Shown here piece by piece: positions 7,259 through 16,317 of a stretch of 41,394 nucleotides of DNA. Made by a program: the position numbers and the translations under genes. Source of the stretch: Oscillospiraceae bacterium (lineage in GTDB: Bacteria; Bacillota; Clostridia; Oscillospirales; Ruminococcaceae); contig JAFUJP010000104.1 in assembly GCA_017473745.1 (NCBI GenBank), positions 1 through 41,394 of the forward strand, given 5' to 3'. Every line of letters begins with the position of its first letter. Position 1 is the first letter of the stretch. The notes beneath the pieces are model-generated. The model ran no database searches. It was given only the letters and a program-made list of their open reading frames with translations, and was not told the origin of the DNA.

Positions 7259-8347
7259 TTGTACACAGCCAATGAAGTAGAAAAATACAGTTTCAGAAAT
7301 GATTATTCCGAAGGCGCACACCCTTTTATAATCCAATCTCTTTTCACCCGCTGCACCGAAGTCAATCTTCCCTATGGGGCCGATAAACATTCCGATGCGG
7401 CCGCCGATATGATCCGCAAGCTTTGCAAAGCCCCGAATGCGGAAGTTGCGTTTCTTGCGGGCGGTACCCCCACAAACGTTCTTGCAATTTCGGCTTTTCT
7501 CCGCAACGCCTATGAAGCTGTTATTGCACCGGTTTCCGGCCATGTCAACGTTCACGAAACCGGCGCCATCGAATACAGCGGACACAAAGTAATAGACGTT
7601 CCTTCCGGCCTTGACGGAAAGCTTACCCCGGAGCTTATTGATTCCGCCGTCAGCTTCCACGGCGGCGAACACATGGTCGTTCCGAAACTGGTTTATCTTT
7701 CTCAGTCCACCGAGCTCGGCACCATTTACAGCAAGGCTGAACTCACGGCAATTTCCGAATATTGCCGCAGCCACGGCCTTTATCTTTTCCTTGACGGCGC
7801 GCGCCTCGGTTCTGCGCTTATGGCAAAAGAAAACGACCTTGACCTTGCGGATATTGCCGCCCTTTGCGATGCATTCTATATCGGCGGCACAAAAAACGGC
7901 CTTCTTTTCGGCGAAGCCCTTGTTTTCACCGATAACAGCGCCACCGATCACCTTCGCTGGCTTATCAAGCAGCACGGATTTATGCTTGCAAAAGGCTATA
8001 TTGTCGGTATGCAGTTTGAGGAAGCCTTCCGCGACGGACTTTTCTTCAAAATGGCAAAACACGAAAACGAATGTGCCGAAAAAATCGTCGAAGCCATCAG
8101 ACGCTGCGGATTCGAGCTTTATACCAAATGGCAGACCAACCAGATTTTCGTTATTCTTCCCACGAAACTTGCGGAAGAGCTTTCTGAAAAATTCGGCTGT
8201 TTTATCGAATCCCGCCTTACGGATGACCGCTGCGCGGTAAGGATCGTTACTTCCTGGGCAACCACCGACGATGCCGTTGATGCAATTTCGGCATGGTTCC
8301 TTGCGAAATTCTGCGCCGGAATCATTAAAGATTACATAAGAAAATAA
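7259..8347 (+). CDS. Threonine aldolase-family PLP enzyme (beta-eliminating lyase fold)
   Basis: A fold-type I PLP enzyme resembling low-specificity L-threonine aldolase, which splits L-threonine into glycine and acetaldehyde. Visible features are FLAGGTPTNVLAI near residues 65-77, HVNVHETGAIE near 95-105 (active-site His/Glu region), the cofactor Asp in LFLDGARLG (D179), and the likely PLP-binding lysine in YIGGTKNG (K212). The length of 362 aa fits. The start is a TTG at 7259, 9 nt after GGAGG; no ATG lies nearby. It stands alone, divergent from the glg operon. The substrate may be another beta-hydroxy amino acid; the family assignment is firm but the exact substrate is not. Confidence 0.85.
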   Translation: MYTANEVEKYSFRNDYSEGAHPFIIQSLFTRCTEVNLPYGADKHSDAAADMIRKLCKAPNAEVAFLAGGTPTNVLAISAFLRNAYEAVIAPVSGHVNVHETGAIEYSGHKVIDVPSGLDGKLTPELIDSAVSFHGGEHMVVPKLVYLSQSTELGTIYSKAELTAISEYCRSHGLYLFLDGARLGSALMAKENDLDLADIAALCDAFYIGGTKNGLLFGEALVFTDNSATDHLRWLIKQHGFMLAKGYIVGMQFEEAFRDGLFFKMAKHENECAEKIVEAIRRCGFELYTKWQTNQIFVILPTKLAEELSEKFGCFIESRLTDDRCAVRIVTSWATTDDAVDAISAWFLAKFCAGIIKDYIRK

Positions 8348-8388
8348 TTTTTGCGTGCATCTTAATAAAATATTAAGAATTCGCATAA

Positions 8389-8417
8389 TTGTTTCTTAAT
8401 AAATTTTTCTGTATTAT
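8389..8417 (+). promoter_or_regulatory. Sigma-A promoter of the zinc-ribbon membrane protein gene
   Basis: TTGTTT and TATTAT are separated by exactly 17 bp. They end about 54 bp before the ATG at 8471, which has an AAAGGAGG site. The -10 overlaps a small CTGTATT/AATACAG inverted repeat that might be an operator, though this is only a guess. Confidence 0.6.
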
Positions 8418-8470
8418 TTAATACAGAAGCTTTTCACCCAATTCCCCGAACCCAAAGGAGGTATTTCACC

Positions 8471-8905
8471 ATGTTCTGTCAGAAATGCGGCACCCAGATT
8501 CCCGAAGGAGATCATTATTGCCCCACCTGCGGCGAACCCGCGGTAATTAAGGCAAAAACTCCTTCCGAAAGCGACCATACCGCAATGTTCGCCGCCGAGG
8601 ATTGCGCAAAAACACGCCTGCTTGCGGCACTTTGCTATTTCAACTTCATTTTTATCATCATCGCTCTTCTTCTTGAGCCGGATTCCAAATTCCTTCGCTA
8701 TCACATCAATCAAAGCCTCGTTCTTACTGTTTTCGGCGTTGTCTGCGGACTTTGCGCGATAGTCCCGATCATAGGATGGATCGTTGGGGTTGTCGGTTCC
8801 GTTGCTGCTCTTGTTTTCACCATCATGGGCATTGTTCACGCAATCAACCGCGAAGCAAAGGATCTTCCCATCATCGGAAAATACACTATCGTAAATTACG
8901 ACTGA
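8471..8905 (+). CDS. Zinc-ribbon membrane protein (DUF4870/TM2-like)
   Basis: The 144-aa protein begins with a zinc ribbon, CxxC-x(12)-CxxC (MFCQKCG ... YCPTCGE, residues 3-21). A short linker follows, then two to three hydrophobic segments: about residues 52-75 (LLAALCYFNFIFIIIALLL), then 85-105 and 106-125. The KFLRYHINQSLVL stretch between the first two segments is typical of the DUF4870-like membrane family. It is predicted to sit in the cytoplasmic membrane with the ribbon in the cytoplasm. The function is unknown for this type; such proteins are common in Clostridia. It has its own promoter (8389-8417) and a palindrome that doubles as terminator right after the stop. Confidence 0.8.
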   Translation: MFCQKCGTQIPEGDHYCPTCGEPAVIKAKTPSESDHTAMFAAEDCAKTRLLAALCYFNFIFIIIALLLEPDSKFLRYHINQSLVLTVFGVVCGLCAIVPIIGWIVGVVGSVAALVFTIMGIVHAINREAKDLPIIGKYTIVNYD

Positions 8906-8924
8906 TACATAAAAATAAAGCGCA

Positions 8925-8951
8925 CGGCGGGAGCTTGCTCCCGCCGTTTTT
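8925..8951 (+). terminator. REP-like palindrome acting as Rho-independent terminator
   Basis: CGGCGGGAGC, TT and GCTCCCGCCG form a perfect 10-bp stem followed by TTTTT, 20 nt after the zinc-ribbon gene stop. The stem is that of the REP-like family, but here the GTAG head is missing and a T run is present instead, making a good terminator. Confidence 0.75.
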
Positions 8952-8953
8952 CG

Positions 8954-9078
8954 TTTAAATCTTTCTTCCGGGGGAATAACCTTACAGGAGGACGGATTTG
9001 CACGAATAAAAACGGCGCGGGTATTATTCCCCCGGTCAGCTTCACTGACAGCCCCAACTGTCGGGGGAAGGCTTTAAA
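8954..9078. repeat. TTTAAAG-ended palindromic element upstream of lepA
   Basis: Ends TTTAAATCTTTCTTCCGGGGG and CGGGGGAAGGCTTTAAA are degenerate inverted copies (first listed only as its 20-nt core TTTAAATCTTTCTTCCGGGG). Inside are inverted arms CCGGGGGAATAA (about 8969) and TTATTCCCCCGG (about 9023), and a GTCAG/CTGAC hairpin. It occupies most of the gap between the zinc-ribbon gene and lepA. Confidence 0.6.
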
Positions 9079-9141
9079 ATTTTTCTTATAATATTATAAA
9101 AAATATTTGTAATCTATAATAAAGGGTGGTAAAATATAAAC

Positions 9142-9150
9142 TGGTATAAT
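9142..9150 (+). promoter_or_regulatory. Extended -10 promoter of lepA
   Basis: TGGTATAAT is a perfect -10 hexamer with the extended TGn, ending 26 bp before the chosen lepA ATG. No clear -35 is visible. Confidence 0.55.
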
Positions 9151-9176
9151 TTGCACAGGAGGTGCCTTTTTTAACC

Positions 9177-10982
<1,806 letters not shown>

Positions 10983-10983
10983 T

Positions 10984-11490
10984 ATGGAAGATTTTCCGAA
11001 AAGAAAGCATCCGCGCCTTGAATATTATGACTACAGCAAGAGCGGATACTATCATATAACAATTTGCACCGAGGGAAGGCGGCCTATCCTTTCCAAAGTA
11101 GGGCGGGGGCTTGCTCCCGCCGCAAATACGGTAAACCTTACCGATATCGGCAAAATTGCGGAAGAACAGCTGTTTGCATTGGAATCAGAATATCCGTATC
11201 TGAAAATCGACCGGTATGTTATCATGCCAAACCATATACACGTTATTTTTGCGTTAACAGAAAAAACGGCGGGAGCAAGCCCCCGCCCTACAGTACCGGA
11301 TATTGTTTGCGCATACAAATCGCGTACAACAAGGCTGTGCAATAAATACGGGCAAACACCAGGAAGAAAGATTTTTCAAACGTCGTTTTACGACGAAATA
11401 ATCCGCAATAAGACCGCATACGATGAAATTTCAAAATACATCTATGAAAATCCCATGAATTGGGAAGAAGATGAGCTTTTCTGCGAATAA
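10984..11490 (+). CDS. REP-associated tyrosine transposase (RAYT), copy 3
   Basis: A 168-aa Y1/IS200-like transposase of the RAYT group with FPKRKHPRL, YYHITICT, the HUH motif in IMPNHIHVI, PGRKIFQTSFYDEIIRNK and YIYENPMNW. ATG at 10984 begins 1 nt after the lepA TGA; there is no separate ribosome binding site, so translation probably depends on reinitiation after lepA. Two inverted GTAG palindromes (11098-11122 and 11267-11291) lie in frame and encode VGRGLAPA and AGASPRPT, in what look like variable loops between the conserved blocks. It is closest to the broken copy 2 and less similar to copy 1. RAYT genes are usually immobile and single copy per genome, so three copies within 10 kb is unusual. 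Confidence 0.9.
   Translation: MEDFPKRKHPRLEYYDYSKSGYYHITICTEGRRPILSKVGRGLAPAANTVNLTDIGKIAEEQLFALESEYPYLKIDRYVIMPNHIHVIFALTEKTAGASPRPTVPDIVCAYKSRTTRLCNKYGQTPGRKIFQTSFYDEIIRNKTAYDEISKYIYENPMNWEEDELFCE
11098..11122 (+). repeat. REP-like palindrome inside RAYT copy 3 (5' unit)
   Basis: A 25-bp unit with GTAG head and GGGGGC stem variant, read in frame as VGRGLAPA. It is the exact reverse complement of 11267-11291. Confidence 0.92.
11267..11291 (-). repeat. REP-like palindrome inside RAYT copy 3 (3' unit)
   Basis: Inverted partner of 11098-11122 at a distance of 144 bp (48 codons), read in frame as AGASPRPT. The pair could fold into a perfect 25-bp stem in the mRNA or in single-stranded DNA. 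Confidence 0.92.
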
Positions 11491-11585
11491 ATTTTACTTT
11501 TTCTTTATAAAAAAGAAGGTTTTTCGCAATTTTTGGCGTATATAGTATATGTAAGACAAATTTTTACGAAAAGGAGGCGGCATAA

Positions 11586-12584
11586 ATGACCGTTCGCGAA
11601 ACCACGGAACAATACGAGCGCGAAACCCTTTCGGCGCTTGCGACCCTTTCATCAGAAACAAAAGGAAGACTTTACCCCCTTGCTTCCGATGATATCCGAA
11701 CGGATTTTCAGCGGGACAGGGACAGAATAATCCACTGCAAATCCTTTCGCCGCCTTATGCATAAAACCCAGGTTTTTTTAAGCCCCGAAGGTGACCATTA
11801 CCGCACCCGCCTTACCCATACCCTTGAAGTTGCGCAGATCGCGCGCACCATGGCTGCGGCCCTTCGCCTTAACGAAAACTTAACCGAGGCCATTGCTCTC
11901 GGCCATGACCTCGGGCATACCCCCTTCGGCCATGCGGGCGAAAGGGCGCTTAACGAAGTGGCCCCCGGCGGTTTCAGGCATTATGAACAGAGCCTTCGCG
12001 TTGTGGATATTCTTGAAAGGGACGGCGAAGGGCTTAATCTCACCTACGAGGTGAGGGACGGCATAGTCTGCCACACCAAGGGCAAGGAAGCGGATACCCC
12101 CGAAGGGCGCATAGTAAAACTGGCGGACCATTTTGCATACGCCCACCACGATTATGAGGATGCGGTCCGCGCCGGCGTTATCACCGAGGATTATATCCCC
12201 GCCGAGGTCAAAGAGATACTCGGCAATGGTGCAACGCCGCGCCTTGCGAAGATGATAACCTCCGTCATCGAAAATTCCGGCGAGGATATCGCCATGGCGC
12301 CGGAGGTTGCCGCCGCAAGCAAGCTTCTTGAAGAATTTATGTTTGCCAACGTTTATACAAACCCCGTTGCGAAATCCCAGGAACATAAAGCCGAAGCGCT
12401 TGTTAAAGCGCTTTATGAGTTTTTCCTCGACAACGCGAACGCTCTTCCGGCGGAATATCAGGCCATCGCCATGCGTGACGGGCTTGACCGGGCCGTCTGT
12501 GACTATATCAGCGGCATGAGCGACCGTTACGCCATAAAACTCTATAACGATTATTTCGTTCCCAAAGGCTGGAGCAGGGAATAA
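11586..12584 (+). CDS. dgt: Deoxyguanosinetriphosphate triphosphohydrolase-like HD protein
   Basis: A dNTP triphosphohydrolase of the dGTPase type, expected to release tripolyphosphate from dNTPs. HD-domain metal ligands are visible in RLTHTLEVAQIAR (first His) and AIALGHDLGHTPFGHAGE (HD pair), with the CKSFRRLMHKTQVF signature just before. The 332-aa length matches the shorter, Gram-positive form rather than the 505-aa enterobacterial Dgt. ATG at 11586 follows AAGGAGG with 8-nt spacing. It lies directly upstream of dnaG and rpoD, an order common in Clostridia, and links nucleotide pools with replication genes. Confidence 0.93.
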   Translation: MTVRETTEQYERETLSALATLSSETKGRLYPLASDDIRTDFQRDRDRIIHCKSFRRLMHKTQVFLSPEGDHYRTRLTHTLEVAQIARTMAAALRLNENLTEAIALGHDLGHTPFGHAGERALNEVAPGGFRHYEQSLRVVDILERDGEGLNLTYEVRDGIVCHTKGKEADTPEGRIVKLADHFAYAHHDYEDAVRAGVITEDYIPAEVKEILGNGATPRLAKMITSVIENSGEDIAMAPEVAAASKLLEEFMFANVYTNPVAKSQEHKAEALVKALYEFFLDNANALPAEYQAIAMRDGLDRAVCDYISGMSDRYAIKLYNDYFVPKGWSRE

Positions 12585-12586
12585 AT

Positions 12587-12620
12587 CAATGGAAAATTGA
12601 AAATGGACAATTGACAATTA
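12587..12620. repeat. Short AATTG-rich repeat before dnaG
   Basis: A tract of related units (GGAAAATTGAAAATGGACAA, then TTGACAATT). A similar inverse tract (TTGTCAACTTTCAACTTTTT) lies before topA at about 30830-30848. It is non-coding and supplies no dnaG start. Confidence 0.5.
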
Positions 12621-12640
12621 GCAAGAAAGGAGGCAAAGCC

Positions 12641-14395
12641 GTGATTCCGCAAAGTTTTATTGAAGAACTAAAGATGAACTGCGATATCGAATCCGTCATA
12701 TCGAGCTACGTTCAGCTTCGCAAACGTGGAAGGATCTCCACCGGGCTTTGCCCGTTCCATTCCGAAAAAACAGGTTCCTTCACCGTTTATCCCGAAAGCC
12801 AGTCCTTTTACTGCTTCGGCTGCGGCGCCGGCGGCGACGTTATCGGATTCATCCGCCGTATAGAGAACCTTGAATACGTTGAAGCCATAAAATTCCTTGC
12901 ACAGCGTGCCGGAATGAACGTTCCGGAGGATGCCGCCGAGGATAAAACGGCTCTTCTTAAAACGAAAATCCTTGAAATGAACCGCGAAGCCGCCCGTTTC
13001 TATTTTTCCGAACTGACAAAGCCGAGCGGAAAACCCGCTCTTGATTACCTTCTCGGGCGCGGGCTTGAACCCAAAACCATAAAGCATTTCGGCCTTGGTT
13101 ATGCACCGAACGATTGGACAAGCCTTACGGATCTTCTCCATTCAAAAGGCTATCACTATGAAGATATGGAAGCGGCGCAGCTTTCGCGCAAAAGCAACAA
13201 AAGCGGGCGTTATTACGACGTCTTCCGGGACAGGGTCATGTTCCCCATCATTGATTTGCGCGGCAACGTCATCGGCTTCGGCGGGCGGAAAATGAGCGGC
13301 GACGGCCCGAAATACTATAACTCGCCGGATACACCGGTTTTTAAGAAAACCAAAAACCTTTTTGCCCTCAACTTCGCAAAAAAGCAAAAGCTCGAACGGC
13401 TTATCCTTTGCGAAGGATATATGGACGTTATAGCCATGCACCAGGCGGGCTTCACAGAAGCGGTGGCCTCGCTCGGAACATCGCTCACCTCCGACCAATG
13501 CAGGCTGGCCTCTTCCTATGTTGAGGAAGCGGTTCTTGCATACGATTCGGATGAGGCGGGTCAAAAAGCAACGAAACGCGCCATCTCGCTTCTTGACGAG
13601 GTGGGCATAAGGGCAAAGGTTCTTACCATTCCGGATGCGAAGGACCCGGATGAATATATCAAAAAATTCGGCGGAACAAGGTTCAAAAAGCTTATAGAGC
13701 AGAGTGCAGGTTCCACCGAATATGAACTTTCAAAAATAAACACAAAATACGATACCGAAACCCCCGAGGGCAAGATAATGGCTCTTAAAGAGGCGGTAAA
13801 TCTTCTTGCGGGGATGAAAAATCCCCTCGAAAGGGAAGTTTGGGCCGCAAAGCTTGCCCGGGATTACGGTACTACGAAAGAAGGCATCCTTGCCCAGGTG
13901 CAGACAAAAATCAAGCGAAGGGCAAGAGCCGAAGGCAGCCGCGCCATAAACGGCCAAAGCGCCCAGACCACCACTTTCGGCGGGGCTGTTCCCGAAAAGC
14001 TGAGAAATCCTGCGGCTGCGGCGGCGGAAGAGCGGCTTCTCGGTACGCTGATGCGCAACCCCGAAGCTTTGAGCACCGTGAGCACGAAGATTTCTTCCGG
14101 TGATTTCGTCTGTGAGCTTTACAGTCATTTTTATGAAAAGCTTTTAAGCACCCTGAGCACCGGCGACGAAGTTTCTCTTACGCTTTTCGGCGGTGATTTC
14201 ACCCTCGAGCAGCAGGGGATCATCGCAAAACTTGCTCACCTTGCCCGCGAGCACCAATATTCCGCAGATGATGCCGCCGAAGCGGCAAAAACCATGCTCA
14301 GGCTGAAAGATAAGAAAACCGATAAGGAAATCGGCGAACTTTCCGGCGCGGAGCTTGCGGAATACATCGAAAAAATGCGCAGGGCTAAAAAATAA
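12641..14395 (+). CDS. dnaG: DNA primase
   Basis: DnaG makes RNA primers at the replication fork. The CHC2 zinc-binding domain has CPFHSEKTGSF and YCFGCGAGGDV (about residues 38-65). The RNA polymerase core includes FRDRVMFPI and GFGGR, the Toprim domain shows LCEGYMDV and AYDSDEAGQKA, and a C-terminal helical DnaB-interaction region follows. The start is GTG at 12641, 7 nt after AAGGAGG; the in-frame ATG at 12611 lies within the AATTG repeat and upstream of the ribosome binding site. This gives 584 aa, normal for Firmicutes. Together with rpoD it forms the conserved macromolecular-synthesis gene pair. Confidence 0.97.
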   Translation: MIPQSFIEELKMNCDIESVISSYVQLRKRGRISTGLCPFHSEKTGSFTVYPESQSFYCFGCGAGGDVIGFIRRIENLEYVEAIKFLAQRAGMNVPEDAAEDKTALLKTKILEMNREAARFYFSELTKPSGKPALDYLLGRGLEPKTIKHFGLGYAPNDWTSLTDLLHSKGYHYEDMEAAQLSRKSNKSGRYYDVFRDRVMFPIIDLRGNVIGFGGRKMSGDGPKYYNSPDTPVFKKTKNLFALNFAKKQKLERLILCEGYMDVIAMHQAGFTEAVASLGTSLTSDQCRLASSYVEEAVLAYDSDEAGQKATKRAISLLDEVGIRAKVLTIPDAKDPDEYIKKFGGTRFKKLIEQSAGSTEYELSKINTKYDTETPEGKIMALKEAVNLLAGMKNPLEREVWAAKLARDYGTTKEGILAQVQTKIKRRARAEGSRAINGQSAQTTTFGGAVPEKLRNPAAAAAEERLLGTLMRNPEALSTVSTKISSGDFVCELYSHFYEKLLSTLSTGDEVSLTLFGGDFTLEQQGIIAKLAHLAREHQYSADDAAEAAKTMLRLKDKKTDKEIGELSGAELAEYIEKMRRAKK

Positions 14396-14400
14396 GAAAG

Positions 14401-14430
14401 TTTCCCTTGCCTAAAGGGAGGCTTTAATCG
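14401..14430. repeat. Half-element of the TTTAAAG-type palindrome
   Basis: CCCTTGCCTAAAGGGAGGC forms a hairpin (CCCTT/AAGGG type) and matches the terminal hairpin of the larger elements. It lies in the 83-bp dnaG-rpoD gap and may weaken transcription between the two genes. Confidence 0.5.
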
Positions 14431-14478
14431 GTACCCACAACTATTAACATAGATTTATTATTCAGGGGGAATGTTAAA

Positions 14479-15564
<1,086 letters not shown>

Positions 15565-15566
15565 TA

Positions 15567-15725
15567 TTTAAAGGCTTCTCCTTGAGGAGAAGCTGTCGCC
15601 GCAGGCGACTGATGAGGTGTAGCCGCATTGCGTAGCAGCGGCGTTAATTCAAAACAACACCTCATCCGTCTTTTCTGCAACAAGTTGCAGAAAATCCACC
15701 TTCCCCTCGAGGGGAAGGCTTTAAA
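15567..15725. repeat. Full-length TTTAAAG-ended bipartite palindrome
   Basis: Inverted ends TTTAAAGGCTTCTCC and GGGGAAGGCTTTAAA enclose two halves. The left half has CTTCTCC/GGAGAAG, then GTCGCC/GGCGAC, then TGATGAGGTG. The right half has CACCTCATCCGTC, then TTTTCTGCAA/TTGCAGAAAA, then CCTTCCCC/GGGGAAGG. It fills the gap between rpoD and the convergent BofC-like gene exactly and could serve as terminator for both. Confidence 0.8.
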
Positions 15726-15726
15726 T

Positions 15727-16065
15727 CTACGACATAAAATCTTCAAGAAGGGATTGAAGCTCCTCTTCAGAGGATACTTCGATGCCTTCGCCAAGGCGGT
15801 TTTGATCTTCTTCCGGAAGAGTTCGGGTCAAAAAATCATATACTATATTCGGATAGGGGCTTTCGCCGATAAAAAGGGCAAGCTTCCCTTCAAAAACACC
15901 GAGGGACATTTTTTGCTGCTGCGGTGCGGATTCTTCCGATGCGGGATTTTCTGCCGCGAGGACCCGTTCTTTGTTTTCAAAAAAACCGGTAACGGCAAAA
16001 AGACCTATCACCGCCAAAGCCGTCGCCCCGAGCAAGGCCGCGGTTATCGAAAAAGTATGTTCCAT
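15727..16065 (-). CDS. Membrane-anchored protein with BofC C-terminal-like domain
   Basis: A 112-aa protein with one N-terminal membrane segment (about residues 7-28, ITAALLGATALAVIGLFAV) and an extracytoplasmic part. The C-terminal half has the pattern LGVFEGKLALFIG, LTRTLPEEDQNRLGEGIEV and EELQSLLEDF, which resembles the BofC (bypass-of-forespore) C-terminal domain of spore-forming Firmicutes. In B. subtilis BofC acts in the forespore-to-mother-cell signalling of sigma-K activation. The role here is unknown, and short BofC-like proteins also occur in non-sporulating Clostridia. ATG at 16065 follows AAAGGGG. It is transcribed against its neighbours rpoD and the PBP gene. Confidence 0.6.
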   Translation of the reverse strand: MEHTFSITAALLGATALAVIGLFAVTGFFENKERVLAAENPASEESAPQQQKMSLGVFEGKLALFIGESPYPNIVYDFLTRTLPEEDQNRLGEGIEVSSEEELQSLLEDFMS

Positions 16066-16157
16066 ATAAAAACCCCTTTGCGAAATTTATTCCAATTCGT
16101 ATTTTTAACAGGATGTTCACCAAATAATCATTTGATGAGGTATAATATAACTTATAA

Positions 16158-16210
16158 GCCTCCCTTGCCTAAAGGGAGGTGTCCGGGCGTCAGCGAGGAC
16201 GGAGGGATTC
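16158..16210. repeat. Half-element of the bipartite palindrome, PBP upstream region
   Basis: GCCTCCCTTGCCTAAAGGGAGG hairpin (core CTCCCTTGCCTAAAGGGAG) followed by a short CCGGGCGTC/GCGAGGAC segment and GACGGAGGGATT, the left-half signature of the bipartite elements. Upstream, TATAAT at 16141-16146 is a possible -10 for the PBP gene. Confidence 0.55.
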
Positions 16211-16246
16211 TTTGCGTAATATTATCAGCGCGGGAATTCTTTTCTG

Positions 16247-16271
16247 CGGCGGGAGCAATCCCCCGCTCCAC
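16247..16271 (-). repeat. Degenerate REP-like palindrome
   Basis: It matches the RAYT-embedded 25-mer except for four mismatches in the loop, stem and GTAG head (ends CTCCAC instead of CCCTAC). It looks like an old, decayed unit just upstream of the PBP gene. Confidence 0.5.
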
Positions 16272-16317
16272 AATATCCTGCGGCGCTTTTAGTCCACCTG
16301 TAAAGGAGGACAGATAA

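Noticed and set aside
15628..16317. Plus-strand frame of about 229 codons between rpoD and the PBP gene
   Set aside because: It runs through a palindromic repeat, antisense to the BofC-like gene and through another repeat, without a recognisable domain.
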